This document shows, piece after piece, positions 39,001-52,500 of a stretch of 64,000 nt of DNA. Where the stretch lies: assembly GCA_003344405.1 (NCBI GenBank), contig NOWV01000143.1, positions 62,001-126,000 on the forward strand, written 5' to 3'. Each line of letters opens with the position of its first letter. The stretch's first letter is position 1. The stretch comes from Trichoplax sp. H2. Its lineage: Eukaryota > Placozoa > Uniplacotomia > Trichoplacea. The notes under the pieces are model-generated. The model saw only the letters and a program-made list of their open reading frames with translations, was not told the DNA's origin and did no database searches. The translations under genes and the position numbers were made by a program.

Positions 39001-40129
39001 GGTGTAGTGTTTAACAATAATATCACTACAGAGGTTTTAAATTACTAGTAAATCCCTACCATATTATTATGCCTGTTCACGTTAGATAGCAATGAGTCCA
39101 TGTTAAAATATCATCCTTTAATAATACTGTATTTTGTAATTCAAGCATTTCATCGTAAATATAGCTTCGGTATGATGCAGTGCTTTCAATGCACAATGCT
39201 ATAAGAAGTCTTGGGTCACTACAAGTAATGCCTATTACATTATTATACATAGATATGTCAAGATAGAGACAAGTCTATGTTAAACTATGGTTAAACAGTC
39301 AATTTAATACTGTACAGTATTTTACATTTCAAGCATTTTATCGTCCATGGAAACTTCAGCACGATAGGGTGCTTTCAATACACAATGCTACAAGAGGCTT
39401 TGAGTCACTACAAATAAACCCTATCGGATTATTATGCATCTTTACGTCAAGATAGCAACAAGTCTAGATTAAAATATCGTGACACAGTATAACATTGTGC
39501 CTTGCAATAACATCAACAATGCTTGCTTGCGTTGGCTGCGTACAAGTATCATTATTTGGTGTGCATTAAAATGGCGACAAGTACAGGAACAAAAATGTCA
39601 TCATAGGATAATGTATTTTCTAATTGAAGCATTAGGCCATCAATATTGCTTTACTTGTAAATGTATGATGCTATTACAGCCAATGTAAGTCATAGCATGT
39701 GTTAAGAGAGCGACAGGTCTATGCTAAAGTATCAGTGCATCGTAACCAACCACGCATCGCTAAGTGTATAGTCATTTTTACATTTGCAATTCAAACATTT
39801 CTATCAACTCCTCTTGTTATACGATACTACAATCATTACAGCAACTGATTTTAGTCTATAATCTAGAAAAACTTGGCTTCGTCATCCTTCAAGCAAATAT
39901 ACTCATACACTGACACGTTCTCGAGAAAGCAGTATTTTACAGTCGCAATGAAAGATAAACAACATTATGGAAAGATCATTTTCTACCATATCTTATTAGA
40001 CTAAAGGTTACCTACCTGAGCAATAGCCTCATTGATATCATGGCAATGTTGCAAGCCTATTTGGGCAATGAGATTATAAAACTTTTGTGCAATACGCTCC
40101 TTCTCGTCTGTGCTTATGATGCTTGCCAT
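33042..40129 (-). CDS. GCNA: GCNA-type SprT-like metallopeptidase with acidic disordered N-terminus
   Basis: Resolved minus-strand exons, C-terminus last: 40129-40016 (MASIISTDEKERIAQKFYN...), an exon from 37823 (VEKKITHHNKDIMKE...), small exons of acidic low-complexity sequence between about 37460 and 34650, then 34553-34363, 34177-34048, 33980-33884, 33581-33468, 33378-33319 and 33213-33042 (TAA). The SprT domain reads TWNKKMTKTAGFC, IELSEKVCDSTERIRD, then the HExxH zinc site HELCHAATW with a further His in KDGHGKIW. SRCHSYNI and a four-Cys zinc ribbon (CTNLEC ... CPYC) follow, then an HMG-box-like end (FALFVKENFAAVRSKHP, SSHGDIMKML). The disordered part is rich in Asp/Glu/Ser and holds FIVSDNTD near 34880, which looks like a SUMO-interaction motif. 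In animals GCNA acts in germ cells against DNA-protein crosslinks. The C-terminal half is certain; exons 34650-37460 are only partly resolved, and the first Met is a choice (an upstream in-line Met at 40257 is out of frame with this one). Confidence 0.88.
38240..39870. repeat. satellite-like tandem array, about 175-bp period, in GCNA intron 1
   Basis: About nine degenerate copies recur. Each has an A/T-rich start with GATAGCGATGAGTCCA-like sequence, a TGTATTTTGCAATTCAGG-like middle, a TTATGGTCAACATGGCTTAG-like part, and TAAATTACTAGTAATCCCTA. The TATxxTCAACATxGC-like element occurs near 38316, 38458, 38623, 38802, 38973, 39146, 39328, 39630 and 39798, so spacing is mostly 165-182 bp with one gap of about 300 bp. 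Central copies are more alike than edge copies. The array occupies most of the 2.2-kb intron between 37824 and 40015. Confidence 0.8.
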
Positions 40130-41439
40130 TGGATCTATAGTTTATACACTGATTTGGCAGGTTGCTAAGAATTTCGCTCTTGATGATGTCACCAGAAGAA
40201 CTGAAGATGTCTTCTAATCCACTTGATTTTTTAAACACAGTTGAATGCCTGTACATCAACGATTAGCCTAGAGTGTGTTTACTAGACTTTAGGCTACCAT
40301 TCAGCCCTTCGTATTTATACAACGATATACTCTTTTACTAGTTTAAACCTTTACTTTCAAGTAATCACAAGTCGATATTTCTCTCATCCTAGCTCAAAAG
40401 ACTGCCAATCGACAGCATCAACGGGTAAACACTCTACCACCAATTTTATACGGACAATAACTGCAAAAAAAATACTTGACAGAATGCCAATCTATCCTTG
40501 TTCTAGCATAAGATTGGTAGGGAAGTCTCAAAGACAGGTAATGGCACCACTCTTGGACTGTATCATGAGCTGACTGGCAATTTTTACAGCATTTATTTAC
40601 TCCTTGTAAATCAAAACTACGCTAGAATTATTCAAATTTCGAATAAACCGCCGCGCTACGGAGCTTGCGTATAACTGCTGGGGACTCAAATGGACGATGG
40701 TTATGATGCCGCTAAGCCATTATGAACTCGAAGGGCTGCACTCTTTTTTCGAGCATGTAAATCCTGCAAATTCGATCATTCATTTATATATGTATAGAGC
40801 GAAATGTCGTCATATTTATACACGAATTCAATGGTATAAATTTGATTTTTATCCATGGCTAAAGGAAGAACATATTCAAGCTATGGTGTAACTTGTCAAC
40901 TATAATCTCATACTAGCAATAGACCACACTGCACAGTACTGTTTGAGAAATAAGCCTATTTCACTATAGACGCTATGCTAACATTTTTTAGGTACGAGTA
41001 AGTTCACTGATTTGGCAAAATGTTTTATATTTGAAGTTAGTAAATCAGGCAAGAAATATCAAAATGTCAAAGCTATATCATTGCAAGTAGAATTTCGTAA
41101 AGGCCAATTTCTTACTTGGAAATTCGCTCTGCAAGCATGCCTTAATCGAAGCCAATTTCAAGCTCTAGCTATTGGATACTGTATAGCAGAGCACCATAGC
41201 AGCCTATTTGGATAGTAAAACAGTAGAAAACAGTTGCAAAAAGATATTTTATACACGTTCGGGTAGACTATTATTATTAATTCATTCTACATGACTAAAG
41301 GCATTAGAAGTGAAAATATAAAAATAGTTGCTGTTCTTTCTCGAAAAGTAAATACGACTGCCATCAACCTAGCATAATCATGGATGCATTTGAACATTTA
41401 GGTTGCTACTAGCAGAACGAATTACGGCGTAAGTTCGCT

Positions 41440-42060
41440 GCAATGCGATAGGTGTCTACTCTTAGCATAACCACCTGATGGTTAAATCGAAATCTTAAAT
41501 GCTATTTGCAGAAGTAAATAAATTGAGTGAATGTGATAGTCAATATGCGAGTTAACTATCTATCTTGATTACCAGTGGTGGTTAATACTGAAATCTTAAG
41601 TACTACTGGCACTACCAAATCATGGAAAAAAGTTTAGTAAACTGGACAGTCTTGATATACGAGTGCCATTATGATAGCCAGTGATGGTTCATATTAAAAT
41701 CTTAACGGCTACATGCAGAGCTAAATCATGGAATAAGTTTAGTAAATGAAAGAGTCTACGTGCATCTACGAATCTACTATTATTATAAACAAGGATGGTT
41801 AATTTTGATCGCTACTTGAGGAACCAAATCATGGCATAAGTTTAGTGAAAGATTTAGTCAATGTAAATATTCGAGTCTATTGTTATTATAACCAGTAATG
41901 GCTAATAATGAAATTATTAAATAGTACTTGTAGAACCAAATCATAAGATAACCTTAGTGAATGAGGTAGTCCTTATACGAGTATATAATCATTACGTCTA
42001 GTGATGGTTATAATTGAAATCTTAAATTGTAACTTACAGAATCAATCATAGCTTAAACTC
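41440..42060. repeat. tandem array, about 100-115-bp period
   Basis: Degenerate units contain CCAGTGATGGTTAATA-like, TGAAATCTTAA and AACCAAATCATGGAATAAG-like parts, then TTTAGTAAATG. The GTGATGGTTAAT-like part occurs near 41470, 41578, 41683, 41796, 41906 and 42002, so about six copies are visible. The sequence differs from the 175-bp array in the neighbouring intron. Confidence 0.75.
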
Positions 42061-43030
42061 TACTGTTATGAAATATTCTAAATATACAGTATAAACTACA
42101 GACAGTGACGATTGATGTTGCTATATTTCTATTTAAACATTCATGAAATACTCTAGATCCGAGCAAGACTGCAGTATACAAGTAGTACAATAATACATAT
42201 ACCTATAATTTCACTAACGACGACATTGTTATCCTTGTCAAGTGATAATTCTGAGCTGGTTGAGCGATTAAAGCCTGTTTTGTATTCCATTTTTTCCCGA
42301 GTTAATTATCTTACTGTATGATACTGAATGTTAAAATGCCTACATTCTTAACATTCTATTTATATGTAGCATGGAAACAAACTGTGCCGATTAACCTGTT
42401 TTAACTAAAATAGACTAGTTAATAAACGCTCTTTTCCATTAAGAAATCATAGCAGCTAAAATGAGATACTAGCCGAGAAAAAAGTCGACTGTTCTAAGTA
42501 TGATTTAATTATTCATAACTATTCATCAAATCTGTTTTTTCCCGAATGTTTCAGATTAAATATAAGATAAACCAGTGGAATAGATGCCATGATTGACAGA
42601 TAATACTAATGATATGCAGTAAATTGGTATGCAATGAAATTTATAATATAGTCAAAATATTCAGCAATACAGCTTTTAACACAATCGTCGCTCGTATAGT
42701 GCCGTATTAATCGCGACTTATAAGCGATATTTTTTCGTTACAAACTATGAATTATTCTCCTTATACTTATTCAATCAACACCCACTACAGTCTATAATGC
42801 ATTGACGTTTACTGAAGTATGCATGAAAAAAGTTTTAATCAAAAGCTAGTATCAAGAACAATTATCATGTTATATCCTCACTATTGTACAATGCGCACGT
42901 ACGATCGTATCAATATCCTTGCCCAACACATAGCAAGAATAAGATGGAAAAAAGTATTATATTAATGAAGATAAACTCATGCCGATGATACCAAAAACAG
43001 TGAAAAATTATAATTTTCCATTATATAACC

Positions 43031-43052
43031 ATATATATATATATATATATAT
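43031..43052. repeat. AT dinucleotide microsatellite
   Basis: About eleven AT units in gene-poor DNA. Confidence 0.9.
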
Positions 43053-46000
43053 TCTTCTATAATTATTATCTAACCAAGCAGACATTGACTAATAGTTTAA
43101 TACAAGGACAATAGCATCCGTAAAAGACGTTGAAAAGATCTTACGAGTTATCGATACTGATGTAAATGCATGTTTTATAATGTCGATAATATTACAGTTA
43201 CATTATGATTCGGATTCCTTGTTCTTTAATCTCCAGGCATCAAACAATAAAATCAATCAAAACTCGATGTAAAATGTAGCTGTTAAATCATAATTTTTAC
43301 GAATTAAACTGTATAATATTTCCAATCTATCATACTATCTTCCACTATCTTAAGTTCTTTTATGGCAACTACAATCAAAAGTAATATAGACCTCTACTAT
43401 AATCCCCCTTTTAAGTTGTATCTGTCGTACCATTTCTTAAATAGCCACCCAATGTATTGGTATGACTTATAAAAAAGGCATAAAATACAATTCAGATTAA
43501 TCAAAATAATTTTATTACTTTTTCTTGTTCTAGAATTACATTTTAGCTTCTTGATCCGATGCTCAAATATAAATTTAGCAATTATTAATTAGGTCAAGAT
43601 GACATGGCTCTGAATCAGAAAAACTGGTTATTCATCTAGATACGTCTTGGCATACTTGATAATAACCCTAATTCTATATATCTTATCTTCCATTATAGCT
43701 CTTTATTACAATAACAATATCATCGCTTTATAATGATAGCCATTGTGGCTAATATGTAAACAAAACGTGATAAGGAAAGGATGATAAAGTATCGCGTTGA
43801 ATATCGCCTATCATTGATTATTATTATGCTTACTGAACACTTCTATGATTAAATCTTATTCTACGTTCCGTTATATAACAAATTAAAATGTTAGGATGCT
43901 GATAATATTATCAATTTAGTAGAATAATGAAATCAATCGGATAGAGTAAAAGCAACACCACAAATACCCTTTTCACTTTCAACTTGTAATAAAATATATC
44001 AACGTAGTCCGCCAAAAAAGTCTTTCTTCGGGGTCATAGTTACAAATTTAACCCTATTGTCGGCGTTATAGCCAGCTGTTGGGTCAGGTGGTGTTTGCCA
44101 TAAGAAGGAATGCTTTGTGATCAATGAATGGTATTGTCTACACTCTACACATTATTAGTTAGCTATTAACTCTTACTAGTTATTCTATTTACTCTCTATC
44201 AGCTTGTATGCAGTTGAGCATGGATAGAATTTAATTCTATCAATAAACTTAGTCAATGCATGGTGGTATAGTTCAATGAGGAGTTGCTATCATGATAACA
44301 AATTGGAAGGCTATGCTAATAGTTCCTCTAGCTATCTGATTATAAGTATAATTAAATACCCGTAGATAGAATCACTGATACAATTAATTTTTACCATATT
44401 TCACATCTACTTACTCTTCTTTATCCTATTCTAATTAATCATTTACTAGATTAAAATGAATAACAGACTGAGATAGATGTTCAAAATTTACGCCTTTATC
44501 AATTTCTTTTTAGCATTTCAATCTATTAAAGAGGGCTAAATATTATCAAAGGTTGAATTTAATACCAAAAATAGAATTATATTCAATTTCAATAATCGAG
44601 TTAATATATAACATGGAAATAGCGAACAAGAGTTTTGTGGTATGTTTATTCCTATCCAATAAGATTGATTTAGAAAAAAAATGTTGGTATATAGTAGATA
44701 CTAGACATAAAACATATCGGGAATCGCTGGAATAGTTGAAAATTAAAGTAGTTATTGTATCACTGGATAGTTTAAATAATCAAAATTAATTACTCTATCA
44801 TGGTTATAACCGATGATAGGACGATTAAACAATAAATGTCGATGAAAGAGTAAATGTTGAATATTGTTTATCACCAAAGCAGGTGTGAGGAAACTGCTTG
44901 TATGCAGACATAAGCCGACATACCAAAACATTATGCTAGACAAGGAATCTCCGCTGTAGACATTCACAATTTTTGATAGTTACAAATACAAATTAATGAT
45001 ATCAAGTAACTATCTACTCGATCTACTAAACCATCATTAAGATTTAATTGTGATCTAATCTGGTTAAATATCGTCACATCATGATGTGTAATAGAATTTT
45101 ACCGATACAAACTCAATCTTAGCATGGGATTATATATTATCTGCAAATGATAAATGTTATTCAATGACTAGGATATGAGACTATTACCTTTACAGTAACA
45201 TAAATGTTAAGTTAAAAGTTTCGAAGTACAGTATCGCTATTGATAAACCGTTTAACTCGCCCAGAGCACTTAATCGGTTAAATAGCTTAATTGAGCCATA
45301 GGGAATACAAAATTAATATTACGGTGGTAGCATAAAGAATCAATATTTTATTGCAATCGGCTTGAAATTGAGTAATCTTGACTCTAACCTCTTTGATGTC
45401 GAATCGAGCAAGATCACAATTACAGTTTATGACACATTTAACTCCATCATGGATAAGAAATACAATTCCAATATAGAACGTTACGATGAAAGTGAAATAA
45501 TACGCAACATGTCCCCAATATCTAGACTGACTCATTCAACCTTGTTCATTTTGAAGTTTATGTAATATATCATCAATGTTACAGTGGTGTTTAATTGAAA
45601 CAAATCGTAACGTATGCCACATCAAATGAACAAAGGCATCACTTTATCCTTCGAATGGGCGACAATATATCTTTTCTAGTCCAATATTTGGCCATTGAGC
45701 AATAATTGTACGAATCAGTTTGGATTATGATCTTAATTTATAATAGATGATCATCAATTAATGCTGACACTTTTTGCGTAAAAAGCTGTATGGCTAACTA
45801 AATTGTTGATTCGACAGAGATTGTAAATGGGCTATCAAGCTCAAATTGAACTGTAGCATAAATGGCACCTACTAACTGAAGATATGACAGTACCATACAT
45901 CATAGTAGATTGTAGCATGTCATCATTTTATGTCCTTTATTTATTTCTACCATCTTCATCAATCGCTACGGCCACAGGTACAGTAATGATGATGATACTA

Positions 46001-48841
46001 AAATAATCTCTCATTGAGTTAATGGAAAGATTACATAATGAACATCAATCCTAAATTAACTGTATATTAAGCTAAACAGTAGGTTATTGGTAATTTTGTA
46101 TTTACAATTGATACTATTCATAGCAACTAAATATTTTTATAGTGACAGAAACTACACTTAAACGCAATATTCAACGTATTACGCTACCGATATTATGAAG
46201 CGGTTATTATAGTGATAAGTTGAAATTAAGTTTAGATCTAAATAAGGAACTAGGCATACAATATAGTATGGCCTAATGTTCCCATCTTCAGAATGTTCAA
46301 ATTTTTCTTGGCAATCTTACAGTTTATTGCTATGTATTACTCTCTTTCCTTTGGTCAGCCTATTATCAATTTAGCTGTTTTAATACGATCAAGAAGAAGA
46401 AAATAGTTCTTGTCGCTATGAGCTTAAACAGCTACCCATGAATCAACCATCCCATGCCTACATGAAAATGTGTAAAAGAGGTCTTTTACGCATAGCTTCC
46501 TTTGGTAGGCAGTCCATACATAGATATAAATCAGACCGTGTCATTGTTCAGTTATAGTCCAATGATTGACAAGATAATACAAAAATCGCTTTAAATTTTA
46601 AAATTTTCAGCGAGATGGCTTGGTCTCTAAGCTATTCTCTTTCTTCCGTACAAAAATGTTGTATCTAAGTGAAAAAAAAATAGTACTACAGCATGGTTAG
46701 AACAATTTCAAACAATCCTATCGGTATCAATGATGCTGTGTCGGTATTAAAAGAAAAGCAACATTGAATTTTGCTTGACTTTCCATGTCTATGGTATTGG
46801 ATACCTTTTGATGCTTTACTTTAACAGGCTCAATTTCAATTGTACTTGTATGAAATAACTTCAATAATGTTACTAATTTGACTAGTTTAACATGGTGATA
46901 GTAAACTAGACTGTTGCATGTTACGATGTAAATGGTATGATGTTTCTAACGCGAAGTACATAGGTTTCCAGTATGATTGATAATTAATCTCATCGATAGC
47001 ATTTGTGATTGAATTTTGCGTAGCATGTTCGTCGTGGTGGATAGTATGCTCAATCAATTTGAGACTTTTTCTATCATTTCGGTCTAAATCGATACCCGTA
47101 GTATGAGAGCAATGTCAAAGGGAAAAGTTGCTCTATCCATTTATTTCGATTACTGTAGCTTCTATTGTGTTGACAGCATCGATTAGTCTCTATCGATACT
47201 TGAATGGCAGCGTTTGGCGAAATAGAAAGTACAAGAGGGCAAATCTTCCATGGCTACTTTGGCAGTCTACCAAGTTGTGTTGTGGTAGGAAAATCATGCT
47301 TATATAAACAAAATGAACTTGGATTTCAAATTGATAACAGATCGTGTTGGTGGGGAACAAGGAGCATGGTGTTGTCTGCAATTTAGGCAATACATTATCT
47401 TTTGGTAGGGAGCGGTGGCTGATGAGAATTTATTGATTATTAGCATATGAGTACCGTAATGCTATTGTATGTCGTGTGGATGGTGACAAAAAACTAACAA
47501 TTCAACTCCATAGGGGTATAGTATAGGAAATTGTATAAATAGAAAGTAATCGGATCCTGTAAAATTGAAGGGTAAACTATAACAACATGTCTTGTTCGCC
47601 ATGCCGACCACATGACTGAATCAATCGATGAAGTTGTTCGCATACGATAATGGTGATTCGTCATGATCATGAAAGAGTTGGACAATTTGCATTGCTGACG
47701 CAAGATATGAAAGAGATGGAAAAAAAAAAAATAATTTAACAAGTCATAATAGAAAGAGACCCTTATGAATAGAAATCAAAAACAAAATACTGTCGATCTA
47801 TCCAAGTAGAGGAAGGAACACTACTGATTTCTTTTGCCTACACATGGAAGTATCGATCGATAAGTAGAACTTTTGATAAATGAATAGTGATGGACATTTA
47901 TGTTTTTGCAAGAGCGGCAAGTATCCATGTAACGGAAAGAATAGTATAATTAATTTGAGTTAAGTCATAAAGACGATGAGGCGAGAGTGGATAAGATAAT
48001 TACTGTCATTTTCTCATCGACTACTGCAAATAGATGATGTTGGAGTGGTTGATGATCATTCATTTTTTGGGGGGATCAAATCCATTTTCACTTTTTGCTG
48101 ACTCTAGCCTACACCAGCCAGCCATTGCCCTAAGTCGATCTCTTCCTTTCCCTCTTGATCATGACTGTGCTCTCTCCCCCAATGTCAATATTAACACGTC
48201 GTCAAGATTGACCGTTCCCTTGGACAGAGACGATGTTGATGAAAGCATGATTGCAACTCATCATGTCGTGATTAACTCCGATTGGAAATCATCATTGAAG
48301 TCGTTATTATTTTTGGGGGGGACTTGGAGTATTTTTTGCAACTAAAGTACTCGCGTGCCTTGGATAATCAAAATGATCTTAATAGCGTTTTACGCCACGG
48401 CGCTGGTTGAATACAACCATTGTAATTACTTTTGAAGCCAATCATTGAGTAGCGCACCAATCAGCAGCATGCTATTGTTGACCCTTGAATACAAGGTAGA
48501 GAGTCTGGCGGCAGTATCCACCAATCAACGCCATAAAGAGGTCCAAATGATTGACGTTTGCAACCAATGTCGTCCGTTAATGATGATGATAGGATAGAAG
48601 TTAAAAGCAACCAGTGGTGAACAATCAAACCGATGAAAAATGTGAAAAGAATGCCATTGAAAAGAAATCAACAACAATAGCGTGCAAAAAATAAAAACTG
48701 AAAAGATTCCAACAGCAACAATGGGATAATAAAAAAATAAAATAAGACACACGCTCACATTCGTTAGTTCAACTTGTATAACTTTGAAGTTGATCAATCA
48801 AAAAGTGAAAAATAAAAAGGAAAACTTTGTGTAAAAATAAA

Positions 48842-48880
48842 AATAATCATCATCATCATAATAATAATCATTCTACACTT
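48842..48880. repeat. ATC/ATA trinucleotide repeat
   Basis: Short imperfect run of ATC and ATA units preceded by A-rich sequence, about 600 bp upstream of the glutamine-rich gene's start codon. Confidence 0.7.
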
Positions 48881-49252
48881 GGATTGGACATGTTATTTTT
48901 CGATCGGCTAGTTTTGTTCATTGACTAACTGACTGATTTCATTCCACTTGGACTCACAGTACGGTAGTAATTGCTCGTTGTTAGCCAATAAGCGCAATCG
49001 ATACATTCACTCATAGCCTTCCAATCGTCATGTTGATCCAATGGTACACCGTATGATCGTTCTACTCAATAATTACTTGCAAATTGTACTTGGTTGCTAT
49101 TGAATAATACAAGATCCAAATTGAATTAATCGAAGAGAAATCGACTACAACTCCATCTCCGGTATTATTGGCCTAATCACTTCTAGTGTCGGTGTAAAAA
49201 AGACCTTTGACAACACATACCGTTTATGCATATCCAAGTCGATACATATGGA

Positions 49253-49262
49253 TATATAAAAG
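49253..49262 (+). promoter_or_regulatory. candidate TATA box of the glutamine-rich gene
   Basis: TATATAAAAG lies 250 nt upstream of the ATG at 49503. If functional, transcription would start near 49280-49290, giving a 5' UTR of about 215 nt. That leader contains a GA-rich tract (about 49297-49370, GAGAGAGAGAAAGAGACAGA-like). No other gene in the window has so clear a TATA box at a suitable distance. Confidence 0.5.
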
Positions 49263-49296
49263 AGAAACAAGCAGTCCCAGTGTGTGTCAAGAGTGT

Positions 49297-49375
49297 AGAA
49301 GAGAGAGAGAAAGAGACAGAGTCAGAGAGAGAAAGTCAGAGAAAAGAGACAGAGAAAGAAAATAATTGTCAACTT
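49297..49375 (+). repeat. GA-rich low-complexity tract in the presumed 5' UTR
   Basis: Purine-only runs of GAGA, AAAGAGAC and CAGAGAAAG between the candidate TATA box and the start codon. It could be a binding site for a GAGA-type factor or simply low-complexity leader sequence. Confidence 0.6.
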
Positions 49376-49502
49376 GAGTTTCATTTTTTCTTGAAAGTCG
49401 ATTGATTAGTAACAAGAAAGAAAAAAAATTCAATCATCCAAGTAGTGCAATCAAATCGAGGGTCAAGTCGACATCAATGAATTTTCATTGTTACCACCTA
49501 CC

Positions 49503-52500
49503 ATGAACGAGAACAGAACCGTTACGACCAGCCATGATGATAAATATTCGGAATTAGTTGATCCATGCCGTAAGTTTCTCCAACTTGATTGATTGATGTT
49601 TTGATGTTAATAACGGTAGTAAACGATAAGCGTGAACTAGGTCAAGATTGTCATCGGATAGACTTATCCTAGGCTTGTATATAGTCTATTGAAATACAGT
49701 CGACTCGCAAACAGACTGATGTCAATACTCATAACATAGAGATCGATAGAACCAATCGATCAACATGACTGACTGGCTTACATAGACATATAGTACAAAA
49801 TTGATATCAAAAAGTTGACGTAGATAGGCAGCAATCGATTGAGATAGATTAATCAATCTAGATTGATAGCACAGAAAGGATACGTCTACCGTAAGTAATA
49901 TTGGGTGAAGAGTTTAATATTGTATCGACTATAGTATTCTAGCGCCATTCTAGACGACGACAGTCAATATTCATATCATCTATTTCTATCAGTAATTCTA
50001 TAATTTAATCAACAAAATAAGGTATGATGACGGGTTGATCATCATTAAATAAGCCATGACTATAGTTTAATCCAGTTCATCAAGCTCATTGATATCCTGT
50101 TTTTAATCCCTTTTACGTATATTATTGCAGCAAGTCTTACCTACGAGATGAGTTCAAGAATTGAAAAATGAATCAACGAATTCTAATTTCCACTTGCCTG
50201 TATCTACTGTACTTACTGTCCAACTAAGCTACGTTAATTTCATCTCATGTAAACAATATCGATGATCATGTTACACTACTGTAAGCTAACAGTTAGTGGA
50301 AGGTGCCATATTCATCCATCTATCTAAAGTTTTTATATTAAGTAAACTTCAATCTCAATAATCATAGTGGCCCAATCTATTACAAGAGGTATTATTGCTA
50401 CCTTAGGATTGATTATTTAATGAAAGTAATCAGCTATGACACGCACCAGCGTTATTTTTATCTACACTTTATGACTAATATTAGCGTATACGAATATATA
50501 TGGATCGATCGATAGAGTGCAATCAGTAGTTGTACTAGTAGTTATAAACCACAAGATAGGATCATTCCCTGGAAAGATTGCTTCATTACCGTTACTAGTA
50601 AATAAATGGCGTGTCATTAACCCATTTGGATAGTCAATAGGGATATACCGATTATCTTATACAAGAATATCCCAATTAGCTTAAGTGTCACACACCAGAG
50701 TTATATCAATCAAGTATAAAATATTCATATTACATTATTTTGATACGCCAAGTGAGAATGCAATAATCATCATCAAAATGAAACGTAGTACTACCGCTGT
50801 TGTCATTACTAGATTTGCAATGACATTATCATTAATCAATTTTATATTTAGTAATTGACTATACGTCCATTAATAGAGTAAAGCATTTTTTTTTTCTATT
50901 CCCTTTACTTGGTTCCGCTTTCTTGATGATTATTATATGGTTCTGTAATTGAAATTGTTGTCGTTAATATTTTGTCCGTATCATATATATCCTTGCTATC
51001 ACCACTTCCATTTCTTGGATTAAGCATATGAATATTATACTTGCATATTATTTGGCTAACAAAGTGATTATCATGCAACATAAAATACAAGATGCTTACG
51101 TTTATTCTTAGTTTATATAATATCTATGGTAATAAGTGTTCAAATCGATACATTCAAACAAACTAATGGCGATTTTTTTTTTAATCGTATGAATCGATAA
51201 TAATCATGGGGTTAATCGATTAATTGACTACACTCTAAAAATATACCAAATACAGAAAATCAGAGTAAGTTAAATCAAGAACAACTAGCGAAACAGATAT
51301 ACGAATTACATCCTGGAATGGCTTTGAGAAAGCAGCAAAATCAAACTAACCCCATTATCAGAAATACTACAACTAACATACCCACACACGACAAAACAGA
51401 ACAAAATCCATTCAACCATGTGGCATCGTATCAAAACGATCTCACCAAGGTAAGCCCACCTTAGTATGAATTTCCTATACTCCATTACGATTACTTATTT
51501 TTATATTTAAGTTGAAGGATGAGGTCGTAATCACTGATGGCAAATTGTTTCCTTGTTAGACTTTAATGAATATTTATTTTTCTTCCTTTAAGTTTTTAAA
51601 GTATTCAGACACTTATTTTTACGATAACATGTTTTTGATAATTTAAAATTTTGCTGATTCTTATGTTTACTGTGCTTGATTGATCTGTTACTTATGCTTG
51701 CTAAATACTTATAAACGGTATGAAGGAATTTTATAAGTTACCATCTATAGATCGATACCATGATATTAGTACGAATATCACACTGCGACATTACTGGAGA
51801 TTTATAGCCATAAAAATAATTAAGTTATCCTGGTAATGGAAGTTTCAGACATAAAAATAGTACACAAGTATGTTATGATTAAGTTATTTGGGGAAGTACT
51901 TATAAATTGCTTTCGATCAATTCTACGGGTTCACTTTGAAGACTGAGTGTCTGAGTAAATCATTTTTATTAGACGGCTTACCTCCTATATTGATTTGGCT
52001 AAGACTTTTGCTTATAAAATCTTAAGCAAGGCCAGCTAACATTAATCATAGTTATTCTCGAGTAGCACAAAAATTGATGTTGTAGATGCTGCTGTATGAG
52101 TTGGGAAGACACAATGGCGCTTGATAGCTTAATGCCTGTAAATCTATGTTATATTTGCTAAATAAGAGATGGATTTGTGTTTGCATAATATGAAAACATA
52201 AAAAGAAGTAAGAAACAGACTGCTGGAGATGTAATAAATCTAGTAATGGATGAGATAAAGCGATGATTGTTAAGGATTGAACAATTATCGACATAGTGAA
52301 ATTTTACTTCTAGGATAAAACTGGTTGGACACGTTGTCTAGGATAACTATAATAATTTATAAAAGTAAGATTGCACAGCTTTGAAACGTCTATATCCGAT
52401 TTAGATCATCTACAATCAGGGTATAATTTAACTTTAGTAGAACCATGTACATGTAATGGACGACAAAAAGTTAATGTATATTGTATAATCATGAAGGGAA

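Larger units (their letters stand above)
40130..49502. other. long gene-poor region, GCNA to glutamine-rich gene
   Basis: Nearly 9.4 kb without a supported gene. It holds a tandem array (41440-42060), an AT microsatellite (43031-43052), ATC/ATA repeats (48842-48880) and, at its right end, a TATA box and GA-rich leader. Open frames at 40697-40891, 41012-41215, 45362-45565, 47204-47386 and 48034-48345 show no domain, splice partner or codon pattern I trust. From about 46900 the base composition is less extreme than in 42100-46000, so the right part may be upstream regulatory DNA of the glutamine-rich gene. Confidence 0.5.

Noticed and set aside
40130-40259. Upstream extension of GCNA from Met codons at about 40257
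   Set aside because: That frame differs from the one that splices in phase to the next exon and reaches a stop at 40074; it is more likely 5' UTR.
40697-41215. Two plus-strand frames (64 and 67 codons) that could be exons of a small gene
   Set aside because: They start with plausible Met codons but have no clear donor/acceptor pair in matching phase and no recognisable sequence.
48034-48345. 103-codon frame upstream of the glutamine-rich gene
   Set aside because: No known domain; it lies in probable upstream regulatory DNA and starts in an arbitrary context.
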